Assembly (NCBI RefSeq): GCF_000526215.1
Contig: NZ_JAFQ01000004.1
Span: forward strand, 3,534,001 to 3,598,000
Length of the DNA stretch: 64,000 bases
Direction of reading: 5' to 3'
From: Nocardia sp. BMG51109
GTDB lineage: Bacteria > Actinomycetota > Actinomycetes > Mycobacteriales > Mycobacteriaceae
The position numbers were made by a program, and so were the translations under genes. Within the stretch, counting starts at the first letter, position 1. Each line of letters opens with the position of its first letter. The notes beneath the pieces were generated by a model. The model was not told the origin of the DNA. It made no database searches and saw only the letters and a list, made by a program, of their open reading frames with translations. Shown here in pieces: positions 20,482 through 28,980 of this stretch.

Positions 20482-22629
20482 TCAGCGCGCCTGAATCAGG
20501 GTGCGCTTGAGGATCTTTCCGGTGGGGTTGCGGGGCAGGGCGTCGAGGAAGTGGACGTCACGGGGCACCGAGAAGCGGCCCAGGCGGTTGCGGACGTACG
20601 CCCGGATCATGTCCGGATCCAGCCCGGAGCCCTCGCGCTTGACGACGAAAGCCGCCAGGCGCTGGCCGAATTCGCGGTCCGGGACGCCGACCACCGCCAC
20701 CTCGCTCACCTGCGGCAGGTTCGACAGCGCCTCCTCGACCGGGCGCGGGAAGACGTTCTCGCCGCCGGAGATGATCATCTCGTCGTCGCGGCCGGCGACG
20801 AACAGCCGCCCGGAGGCGTCGAGATATCCGACGTCGCCGGTGTCGAGCATGCCGTCGGCCTCGGCCGGCGGCGCCGCGTCGGTGTACCCGTCGAAGAGCA
20901 TGTGGTTGCCGACGAAGATGCGTCCCGTCGCGCCGACCGGCACCGGCCGCGCATCGGGCCCCAGCACGGCCACCTTCGTGCCGAGTGGTGGCCGTCCGGC
21001 GGTGGTCGGGGAGATGCGCAGGTCGCCCGGATCGGCGATGGTCGCCCACGACACCTCGGTCGATCCGTAGACGTTGTAGAGGACCTCGCCGAACCGTTCG
21101 GTGAACCGCAGCACGGTCGCCCCCGGCAACGGCGCCCCGCAACTGGCCACCACCCGGAGGCTCGAGGTGTCGTAGCGGGCGAGCACGGCATCGGGCAGGT
21201 CCAGGATCCGATTCACCATGATCGGCACCACGATCAGCGAGGTGACCCGGTGCTCGGTGATCAGCCGCAGGCAGTCCTCGGCGTCGAACCGCTCCGACAG
21301 CACCACCGATGCCCGGAGCGGGGTGCTGATCTGCAGCGCCGCCAGACCCCAGGTGTGGAACAGCGGCGCCGGAATCAGCATGATCTCGTTCATCTGCAAC
21401 GGGATTCGCGACAGCAGCGCCGCCACCGTGGCGAAGCCCTTCGGGTGCGGCCGGCGCGCGCCCTTCGGGGTGCCGGTGGTGCCCGAGGTCAGCACGATCA
21501 GCCCGCCCGGCCGCGGGGGCTTGACGAAACTTCCACGCGCCGCGGCGATCAGGTCGTCGACGGTGGCGCGGCCGGGCTGCGCCGGGTCGGCGAAGGTGGC
21601 GTAGCGGGGGATGTCCGGTGGCAGCAGGCCGGCCGGCTCGTCGAGTTCCGGATCGACGAATACCGCGGCCAGCTCGTGCCGTTCGGCGATCTCCGCGATC
21701 GGCCCGGCCGCGAGCCCGGTGTTGAGCAGCACCACCTCGACACCGAGTTTGCCTGCCGCGACCATGATTTCGACCATCTCGGCGTGATTGCGCGACAGCA
21801 CCCCGATCGCCTCGCCGGGGCGAAGGTCGAGATCGGCCAGTCCGCTCGCCAGAGCGTGTGTGCGCTCGTGGATTTCGGCGAAGGTGTGCATGCCCTGATC
21901 GTCGATCACGGCCGGGCGGTGCGGGTCGTAGGCGGCCGCCGCCGCATAACCACCCGCCAGATTGAAACCCCATTTCGCCAGGCGCCCGAACTGTTTCACC
22001 CCGCGGTCGAGACGGTAGCTGCGCACGACGCCCGTCGCGACCATCTGCCGGGCGACGTCGGTCTGCAGCCGCATCGGCGAATCCTCGCCGTTGACCACCA
22101 CCGATGTGGCCGAGCCGTTCACCAGGTCGGCCAGCCGCCGCAGCGCGGACTGGGTCCAGTCGGCCACCGCCGCGTTCGTCAGCGTCGCCAGGAGCGGATG
22201 CACCCGCATCGGGGCGAAATAGGTGACGTTGACCCGGGTCCGCTCGTCGTCGCCGCGTAGTCGCACCGCGGCGAAGCAGCCCTGTCCGGGGCACTGGAGT
22301 TCGAGGAACTCCGGGGCCTTGGTCGGGGTCAGGCTGACGTCGACGGCCGTGATCTCGGCATCGCCGCCACCGAGCCGCATCCGTAACAGCAGCGTGCGGC
22401 CGTCGTAGTCGAGCTGTTCGCAGGCGCCGACGCCCGGGAACATCCGGGTGTAGGTCTCGGGCTCCAGGAGCAGACCCCATATGGCATGACGGGCGGCCGG
22501 CAGATCTGCGGCGGCCTCGACGATTTCGGTAACCAACTGCTTGCACTTCTCGCTCGGCCGGTTCGACAGCTCGGTTCGGCGGATAACGCATTTGTAACGG
22601 CAGTCACACCACAGGTCAAGGAGCTTCAT
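20482..22629 (-). CDS. SRPBCC-like domain fused to fatty acyl-CoA/AMP synthetase
   Basis: A 715-residue two-part protein. From about residue 175 it is an adenylate-forming acyl-CoA synthetase: LTSGTTGTPKG (P-loop), YGSTEVSW, DTGDVGYLD, and the C-terminal lysine in NPTGKILKR. Residues about 34-165 precede it (LVTEIVEAAADLPAARHAIWGLLLEPETYTRMFPG and onward) and resemble an SRPBCC/START-like ligand-binding domain. The synthetase part is closest in style to FadD12-like proteins. It would activate a fatty acid or other carboxylate; what the N-terminal domain binds is unknown. The start is the ATG at 22629, with GAGGA 13 bases upstream. Frames extending beyond that enter the divergent permease region. 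Confidence 0.85.
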   Translation of the reverse strand: MKLLDLWCDCRYKCVIRRTELSNRPSEKCKQLVTEIVEAAADLPAARHAIWGLLLEPETYTRMFPGVGACEQLDYDGRTLLLRMRLGGGDAEITAVDVSLTPTKAPEFLELQCPGQGCFAAVRLRGDDERTRVNVTYFAPMRVHPLLATLTNAAVADWTQSALRRLADLVNGSATSVVVNGEDSPMRLQTDVARQMVATGVVRSYRLDRGVKQFGRLAKWGFNLAGGYAAAAAYDPHRPAVIDDQGMHTFAEIHERTHALASGLADLDLRPGEAIGVLSRNHAEMVEIMVAAGKLGVEVVLLNTGLAAGPIAEIAERHELAAVFVDPELDEPAGLLPPDIPRYATFADPAQPGRATVDDLIAAARGSFVKPPRPGGLIVLTSGTTGTPKGARRPHPKGFATVAALLSRIPLQMNEIMLIPAPLFHTWGLAALQISTPLRASVVLSERFDAEDCLRLITEHRVTSLIVVPIMVNRILDLPDAVLARYDTSSLRVVASCGAPLPGATVLRFTERFGEVLYNVYGSTEVSWATIADPGDLRISPTTAGRPPLGTKVAVLGPDARPVPVGATGRIFVGNHMLFDGYTDAAPPAEADGMLDTGDVGYLDASGRLFVAGRDDEMIISGGENVFPRPVEEALSNLPQVSEVAVVGVPDREFGQRLAAFVVKREGSGLDPDMIRAYVRNRLGRFSVPRDVHFLDALPRNPTGKILKRTLIQAR

Positions 22630-22745
22630 ATTGCAGGTGAATTCCTCGTTAAATTGCGGGTAGATTGCGTGTGACTTGCCGTCACGCCTCGGCTCTGGTG
22701 GGCCGGATTGCCGCTGGATAGCGAGTGCCGGAATGGCGATGCGCG

Positions 22746-22755
22746 TGTCGCGACA
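22746..22755. promoter_or_regulatory. palindrome upstream of the NCS2 permease
   Basis: TGTCGCGACA is a perfect ten-base palindrome 52 bp before the permease ATG and just upstream of a possible -10 (TACGGT at 22760). A second, spaced palindrome GTGAC-TTGCC-GTCAC lies near 22670. Both are in the divergent intergenic region and could be operator sites; no cognate regulator is visible. Confidence 0.35.
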
Positions 22756-22806
22756 GATACGGTGCCCTGGGCATTCCCGTTCCGTCCCGAGGGTGGAGAC
22801 ATCACG

Positions 22807-24157
22807 ATGAGTACCGACGTGCAGCAGCGACCGCCGGGTCGTCTCGACTCCTACTTCGGGGTCTCCAGGCTGGGGTCGACCTATCGGCGCGAGATCATGG
22901 CCGGCACCGTGACATTCCTGGCGATGTCCTATGTCCTCGCGGTGAATCCGACGGTCCTCGGCGACCGCGGCGATCTCGGCCCGCTCGGCATTCCGACGCA
23001 GGCGGTGTTCACCGCGACGGCCGTCGCCGCGGTATTCGGCACGCTGGTCATGGGCCTGTGGGCGCGCTATCCGGTCGCGCTCGCGCCGGGGATGGGGCTC
23101 AACGCGTTCTTCGCCTACTCGGTGGTGCTCGGGATGGGAATTCCGTGGCAGGAGGCGCTGTCGGGCACCTTCCTGTCGGGCGTGATCTTCTTCGTGCTGG
23201 CGGTGACGAAGGTGCGCGAGAAGATCATCGACGCCATTCCCATGCAGATGAAGCTGGCCGTCGGCGCCGGGATCGGCATGTTCGTGGCGTTTCTCGGCCT
23301 GAAGAACGCCGGCATCGTGGTCGCCAGCGAGGACACCCTCGTGCACCTGGGCGATTTCACCAAGGGCAGTACGCTGCTGGCGCTGTTCGGCCTGGTGGTG
23401 ACCGTGGTCTTCCTGGTGCTGCGCTGGCACGGCGCGGTGCTCTACGGCATCGTCGCCACCACCGTCGTCGGCATCGTGAGCGGGCTGGTGAAGCTCCCGG
23501 ACGCGGTGGTCGCCATGCCGCACGGGCTCGATCAGACCTTCGGGCAGGCCATCGTGCACGTTCACCGGGCAGATGGCGATCGTCGTGCTCACCATGCTGT
23601 TCGTCGACTTCTTCGACGCCTCGGGCACGCTGATCGGGATCGCCAACCAGGCCGGCCTGCTCGGCCCGGACGGCAAGCTGCCGCGGGCGGCCCAGGCGCT
23701 GGCCGCGGATTCGGTGGGCACCACCGCCGGTGCCATCATCGGCACGTCCACCACCACCGCCTATGTCGAATCGACCGCCGGTGTCAGCGCGGGCGGGCGC
23801 ACGGGCGTGACGGCCGTGGCCACCGCGGTGTGGTTCCTGATCGCGATGTTCTTCTTCCCGCTGTTCGCCGTCGTGGCCGGGGCGCCCGCCGTGACCGCGC
23901 CCGCGCTCGTCGTCGTCGGCGTGCTGATGGCCCGCGCCCTGGGTGAAATCGAGTGGAACAGACTGGAATACGCGATTCCGGCGTTCATCACCGTGACCAT
24001 GATGCCGCTGACCTACTCGATCGCCAACGGCATCGCGCTGGGGCTGCTGTTCTACCCGGTGGTGATGACGGCCCGCGGGCGAGTTCGCGAGGTGCACTGG
24101 GTGATGTGGGTGCTGATGGCGGTGTTCCTCGGATATTTCTTCTTCTTGGCCGAATAG
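22807..24157 (+). pseudogene. NCS2 family purine permease, frameshifted
   Basis: The gene encodes a 14-helix NCS2 (AzgA-like guanine/hypoxanthine) permease split by a frameshift. The first part runs from the ATG at 22807 (MSTDVQQRPPGRLDSYFGV) through GMGLNAFFAYSVV, to about 23557. The second part continues in the next frame from FTGQMAIVVLTMLFVDFFDASGTLIG to the stop at 24157. One extra base near 23558-23560 (in GTGCACGTTCACC) explains it; removing it restores a continuous protein of about 450 residues. Both halves are otherwise intact and conserved, so it is either a recent mutation or a sequencing error. GGTGGAG provides a ribosome site. Confidence 0.85.
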
Positions 24158-24222
24158 TTCTCGGCGGCGGCCTCGTCCTACGGAATAAGGGTTGAACCGG
24201 AGAGGGTTGTGACCCGTGAACG

Positions 24223-24242
24223 AACCGGACCAGAGTCCGGTT
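24223..24242. promoter_or_regulatory. inverted repeat operator upstream of doxX
   Basis: AACCGGAC-CAGA-GTCCGGTT has perfect eight-base arms and lies 31 bp before the DoxX gene, where a TetR- or MarR-type repressor could block transcription. No regulator gene is adjacent. Confidence 0.6.
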
Positions 24243-24273
24243 TGCTTGCTTCAACTAACGAGATGAGGACGCT

Positions 24274-24825
<552 letters not shown>

Positions 24826-24828
24826 AAC

Positions 24829-24901
24829 CGGCCCGCACGCCGGGCCGCTGATCGAAAGATTATGGTGCCCCCGCACCGCATGCAGGGCTTGGTGCGGGGG
24901 C
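24829..24901. terminator. two hairpins between doxX and dinG
   Basis: CGGCCCG and CGGGCCG (24829-24847) form a small stem right after doxX. GCCCCCGCACC and GGTGCGGGGGC (24867-24901) form a perfect 11 bp stem. They separate convergent genes and probably terminate both. Confidence 0.7.
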
Positions 24902-25013
24902 GTCCGATACGACCGATGGGGAATTGGGGGTCATCGGAGTACCGAGGACCAAGTTAGTTCCGGACAGAAGTTCGGTCCAAGGATCTGAGGGTAAATTCAC
25001 AGCTTCGTGATGT

Positions 25014-27107
25014 TTAGCCGCTGGTCGGTGTCGGCGCCGTCCCGGTGAGGCGCTGGAGCGCCTTGGTCACCACCTCCGGATCGGAGGTCTCCCAGTACGG
25101 CGGCAACGACGCGCGCAGGTAGGTGCCGTAGCGCGCGGTCGCCAGGCGGGAATCCAGGATCGCCACGACGCCGCGGTCGTCGGTGCTGCGCAGCAGGCGC
25201 CCGGTGCCCTGGGCGAGGAGCAGCGCCGCATGGTTGGCCGCGATCGCCATGAATCCGTTGCCGCCCCGCGATTCCACCGCCCGCTGGCGCGCGACCAGCA
25301 GCGGATCGTCCGGCCGGGGAAACGGGATGCGGTCCAGAATCACCAGGCTCAGCGACGGGCCCGGCACGTCGACGCCCTGCCACAGCGACAGCGTGCCGAA
25401 CAGCGACGTCTCCGGGTCCTCGTCGAAGCGGCGGACCAGCGCGCCGGTGGCGTCGTCGCCCTGGCACAGCACCGGTGTGTCGAGCCGGCCGCGGAGCGCC
25501 TCGGTGGCGGCCTTGGCCGCGCGCATCGAGGAGAACAGGCCGAGGGTGCGGCCGCCCGCCGCGCGGATCAGCCGTTCGATCTCGTCCAGGTACGCCGGCG
25601 ACAGGCCGTCGCGGCCGGGCGGCGGGAGATGCTTGGCGACATACAGGATTCCGGACTTGGCGTGGTCGAACGGGGAGCCGACATCCAGCGAGTTCCACCG
25701 GATCGCACCGGAATCCGAGGGCGCCTCGGCGCCGTTGGCCAGCGCCGGGTCGGGGCCGCGCTCGGGGGTGTCGGCGCCGTGCTCCGCCCGGTCGGCCGAC
25801 TGCGGCGGGAGGCCCCAGGTGACGGCCAGCCCGTCGAACGAGCCGCCGACCTGCAACGTGGCCGAGGTGAGCAGCACCGTCGCGGTGCCGAACAATCGGC
25901 TGCGCAGCAATCCGCCCACCGACAGCGGGGCCATGTGCAGCGAGCGGCGGGCGACGCCGCGCACCTCGTCGGCGGACAGCCAGATCACATCCCGCCGGGC
26001 CGCCGGATCGGGCTCGTCGAACGTCGTGAGCGCGCGGACCGCCGAATCGTGCACCTCCTCGACCGCGGCGACCGCCTGGTTGCGTGCCGCGGCCGCCTCC
26101 GGATCGCCCTGCGGCGCACTCGAACCCGGCGGCGCCAGTGCGGTGCGGCAATTCCACGCCGCGTCGCGGATCAGCGCCAGGACCGAGGACGCGCCGCCGG
26201 GCAGCGTGTCCCAGCGGCCCGCCGGTAGCTCCTCGAGCAGATCGTGCCAGGACTCGGCGGCGCCCTCGAGCCGGTCGGTCTCCTGCTCGTCGACGAGCTT
26301 GGCGCAGCGCTTGGCCGCGGCCGAGATCGTGGCGGTGGACAGTTCCGCGGTGGCCACGCCGGTGACCCGGTCCACCAGCTCGTGCGCCTCGTCGATGACG
26401 ACCACGTCGTGCTCGGGCAGCACCTGGATGCCGCTGATGGCGTCGATGGCCAGCAGGGCGTGGTTGGTGACCACCACGTCGGCCTGGCCGGATTCGCTGC
26501 GGGCCCGCTCGGCGAAGCAGTCGGCGCCGAACGGGCAGCGCGACTTGCCCAGGCATTCCCGGGCGGAGACGCTGACCTGCCGCCACGCCCGGTCGCTGAC
26601 GCCGGGGGCCAGCTCGTCGCGGTCGCCGGTCTCGGTGTCGGAGGCCCATTCGTTGAGCCGCTGCACCTCGCGGCCGAGCCGGGAGATGGCGAACGCGTCG
26701 AACAGTTCGGCGTCGGCGGGCTCGTCGGGGATCACGCTGTTGATCTTGTTCAGGCACAGATAGTTGTTGCGGCCCTTGAGGATCGCGAAGCGGGCGTGCC
26801 GCCCGAGCGGCTTCTCCAGCGCGTCGGCCAGGCGGGGCAGATCGCGATCGACCAGCTGCCGCTGCAGCGCGATGGTCGCCGTCGACACCACCACCGTGCG
26901 ACCGGACTGCACCGCGTGCCGCAGGCTCGGTATCAGATAGGCCAGCGACTTGCCGGTGCCGGTGCCGGCCTGCACCGCCAGGTGCTCCTTCGTGTCGATG
27001 GAGTGTGCGACCGCCGCCGCCATCGTCTGCTGACCCTTGCGCGGGGTGCCGCCGAGCGCCTCGACGGCGGTCGCCAGCAGGGTGGGGACGGGCGGCAGTT
27101 CGGGCAC
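25014..27107 (-). CDS. dinG: DinG-family ATP-dependent DNA helicase
   Basis: A 697-residue superfamily 2 helicase of the DinG/XPD type with Fe-S cluster. Walker A is AGTGTGKS (K53). The cluster cysteines are in NNYLCLNK and ARECLGKSRCPFGADCF. The Walker B is VVIDEAHELVD, motif III is LLTSATL, and the last motif is QGTGRLLRS. DinG unwinds 5'-overhang DNA, D-loops and RNA-DNA hybrids during repair. Homologue of Rv1329c, in the same order with respect to glgP and pncB. The protein ends in an unstructured TPTSG. An alternative frame ending at 24997 is a shadow. Confidence 0.93.
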   Translation of the reverse strand: MPELPPVPTLLATAVEALGGTPRKGQQTMAAAVAHSIDTKEHLAVQAGTGTGKSLAYLIPSLRHAVQSGRTVVVSTATIALQRQLVDRDLPRLADALEKPLGRHARFAILKGRNNYLCLNKINSVIPDEPADAELFDAFAISRLGREVQRLNEWASDTETGDRDELAPGVSDRAWRQVSVSARECLGKSRCPFGADCFAERARSESGQADVVVTNHALLAIDAISGIQVLPEHDVVVIDEAHELVDRVTGVATAELSTATISAAAKRCAKLVDEQETDRLEGAAESWHDLLEELPAGRWDTLPGGASSVLALIRDAAWNCRTALAPPGSSAPQGDPEAAAARNQAVAAVEEVHDSAVRALTTFDEPDPAARRDVIWLSADEVRGVARRSLHMAPLSVGGLLRSRLFGTATVLLTSATLQVGGSFDGLAVTWGLPPQSADRAEHGADTPERGPDPALANGAEAPSDSGAIRWNSLDVGSPFDHAKSGILYVAKHLPPPGRDGLSPAYLDEIERLIRAAGGRTLGLFSSMRAAKAATEALRGRLDTPVLCQGDDATGALVRRFDEDPETSLFGTLSLWQGVDVPGPSLSLVILDRIPFPRPDDPLLVARQRAVESRGGNGFMAIAANHAALLLAQGTGRLLRSTDDRGVVAILDSRLATARYGTYLRASLPPYWETSDPEVVTKALQRLTGTAPTPTSG

Positions 27108-27203
27108 CCAGGCAGAGTACTGCGCCGGTCCGACAGAAGGACGGTCACCCGCTGGACACCCGGTAATCCGTTCGCGCTCACCCCCGTTCGGTCACGGCCG
27201 GGC

Positions 27204-27371
27204 GTGGTCGCCGGGTTGTGGACCGAGGTCGCCCGCCGGCTCGCCGAGCACTACGGAATGCCCGACACCACCACCGAGTACGGCCGGCTCGTCGCGGCGG
27301 CGGATCGTCTGGTCCGGGCGCGTCGTCTGCTCGGCGACGATGCCGGCGGGCTGATCGCGCCGGCGAGCTGA
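27204..27371 (+). CDS. possible small protein between dinG and the LLM oxidoreductase
   Basis: A 55-residue open frame from a GTG, with strong third-position GC bias and a helix-forming composition (VARRLAEHYGM, LVAAADRLVRARRLL). It is too short to identify. It ends nine bases before the MerR-type promoter of the next gene, so it would be transcribed separately. No ribosome site is evident. It may be real or a GC artefact. Confidence 0.35.
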   Translation: MVAGLWTEVARRLAEHYGMPDTTTEYGRLVAAADRLVRARRLLGDDAGGLIAPAS

Positions 27372-27379
27372 GGTACCCC

Positions 27380-27410
27380 TTGACCTGGAGCGTGCTCCAG
27401 CTTCTAGCGT
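27380..27410 (+). promoter_or_regulatory. MerR-type promoter with palindrome in a 19 bp spacer
   Basis: A -35 TTGACC (27380-27385) and a -10 TAGCGT (27405-27410) are 19 bp apart. Within the spacer lies the palindrome CTGGAGC-GT-GCTCCAG (27385-27400). An overlong spacer with a central dyad is the signature of promoters activated by MerR-family regulators through DNA distortion. The -10 is seven bases before the ATG at 27418, so the transcript would be leaderless. No MerR gene is in the window. Confidence 0.72.
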
Positions 27411-27417
27411 TGTCGGT

Positions 27418-28266
27418 ATGCGATTCGCGTTCAAGACCTCGCCGCAGGAGACGACCTGGGGCGACATGCTGGCCGTCTGGCAGGCCGCCGATGACATCGA
27501 GATCTACGAGTCCGGGTGGACCTTCGATCACTTCTATCCGATCTTCTCCGACCCCACCGGGCCGTGCATGGAGGGCTGGACCACGCTGACCGCGCTCGCG
27601 CAGGCCACCGAGCGGCTGCGGCTCGGCACGATGGTGACCGGTGTGCACTACCGGCATCCCGCCGTGCTGGCCAATATGGCCGCCACCCTCGACATCATTT
27701 CCGGCGGCCGGCTCGAACTGGGCATCGGCGCGGGCTGGAACGAGGAGGAGTCCGGCGCCTACGGGATCCCGCTCGGCAGCATCACCGAACGCCTCGACAG
27801 GTTCGAGGAGGCCTGCCAGGTGCTCATCGGCCTGTTGAGCCGGGAGACAACGGATTTCGACGGCAAGTTCTATCAACTCACCGGCGCCCGCAACGAGCCC
27901 AAGGGTCCGCAGCGCCCGCACCCTCCGATCTGCATCGGCGGCAACGGCGAGAAGCGCACGCTGCGCATCACGGCTCGCTACGCCCAGCACTGGAACTTCG
28001 TCACCGGAACCGTCGAGGAGTTCGCCCGCAAGCGCGACGTGCTGGCCGCACACTGCGCCGATATCGGCCGCGATCCGAAGGAGATCACCCTGTCGGCCCA
28101 GAAGCGCTTCGACCCCCAGGGCGGTTACGGCGAAGTGGTCGACTGGGCGGCCGCACTGGGCGCCGAGGGCCTGGAACTCGCGATCATCTACCTGCCGCCC
28201 CCGCACGACCCGGCCGTGCTGGAGCCGTTGGCCGAGGCCATCCGGGACTCCGGACTCGCGTCCTGA
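27418..28266 (+). CDS. LLM-class F420-dependent oxidoreductase
   Basis: A 282-residue TIM-barrel oxidoreductase of the luciferase-like family, in the subfamily that uses coenzyme F420 in actinobacteria. Features include ATERLRLGTMVTGVHYRHPAVLAN, DIISGGRLELGIGAGWNEEE, and RPHPPICIGGNGEKRTLRITARYA. The substrate is unknown. It begins at an ATG with no ribosome site, directly downstream of a MerR-type promoter, so expression is probably inducible. It converges on pncA. In M. tuberculosis no gene of this type lies between dinG and pncB, so it is an insertion in the conserved order. Confidence 0.88.
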   Translation: MRFAFKTSPQETTWGDMLAVWQAADDIEIYESGWTFDHFYPIFSDPTGPCMEGWTTLTALAQATERLRLGTMVTGVHYRHPAVLANMAATLDIISGGRLELGIGAGWNEEESGAYGIPLGSITERLDRFEEACQVLIGLLSRETTDFDGKFYQLTGARNEPKGPQRPHPPICIGGNGEKRTLRITARYAQHWNFVTGTVEEFARKRDVLAAHCADIGRDPKEITLSAQKRFDPQGGYGEVVDWAAALGAEGLELAIIYLPPPHDPAVLEPLAEAIRDSGLAS

Positions 28267-28305
28267 GCCGCGTCCCCGCGCTCAGGGTGGAGTAGTTCGT
28301 CGGCC

Positions 28306-28872
28306 TCAGCTCTCCAGTTCGCCGGCGAGTTCTACTCCGGCATCGCGCATCCGGCGGAGGGCCTCGGTGGCGGTGTCGAGGGACACGGCGGCGGTGAGGC
28401 CCAGGAGGACCCGGGTGCCGAAGCCGGCGGAGCGGGCGTCCAGGGCGGTGGCGCGGACGCAATGGTCGGTGGCCAGGCCGCAGACGTCGACGGTGTCGAT
28501 GTCGTTGGCGCGCAGCCAGTCCGCGAGGGGAGTGCCGTCGGTGGCGGTGCCCTCGAAGCCCGAGTAGGCGGCGGTGTATTCACCCTTCGAGAAGATCTCC
28601 TCGATCGGTGCGAGGTTCAGGTTCGGGTGGAACTCCGCGCCGGGTGTGCCCACCCGGCAGTGCGGCGGCCAGGTGCCCACGTAGTCGGGGTGCTCCGAGA
28701 AGTGCGCTCCGGGATCGATGTGATGGTCGCGGGTCGCCACGATCGCGTCGTAATCCGAGACGCCGAGATAGTCGCTGATCCGATCGGCCACCGCGGCACC
28801 GCCGGAGACGGCCAGGGAGCCGCCCTCGCAGAAATCGTTCTGCACGTCGACGACGATGAGTGCTCTGGTCAT
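28306..28872 (-). CDS. pncA: nicotinamidase/pyrazinamidase
   Basis: A 188-residue PncA that hydrolyses nicotinamide to nicotinate; the family also activates the drug pyrazinamide. The catalytic triad is D9 (IVVDVQNDF), K96 (FSKGEYTAAYSGFEG) and C138 (TDHCVR). Metal ligands D49, H51, H57 and H71 are in RDHHIDPGAHF and WPPHCRVGTPG. Close to M. tuberculosis PncA over its whole length. The ATG at 28872 matches the family N-terminus; extra upstream codons are unsupported. It lies 108 bp downstream of pncB on the same strand, so the two steps of nicotinamide salvage are encoded together. Confidence 0.95.
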   Translation of the reverse strand: MTRALIVVDVQNDFCEGGSLAVSGGAAVADRISDYLGVSDYDAIVATRDHHIDPGAHFSEHPDYVGTWPPHCRVGTPGAEFHPNLNLAPIEEIFSKGEYTAAYSGFEGTATDGTPLADWLRANDIDTVDVCGLATDHCVRATALDARSAGFGTRVLLGLTAAVSLDTATEALRRMRDAGVELAGELES

Positions 28873-28980
28873 TGGCTGTGCCCCTCGGTTTCGTGACGGT
28901 GGCGTACGCGGTCCCTCGCGATCCGGCGACACCGGTGTAGGGCAGACCCGGACCGGCGGTCGGTGTCGTCTGCCCTGTTC

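Noticed and set aside
22670..22690. A CRP/Cmr site (TGTGA with TCAC)
   Set aside because: The half sites are separated by seven bases and not six, and the right half is imperfect; listed only as a generic palindrome.
20482..23757. A single 1091-codon protein joining the acyl-CoA synthetase to sequence antisense to the permease
   Set aside because: The upstream part is antisense to the conserved NCS2 permease and has no domains; a start at 22629 fits better.
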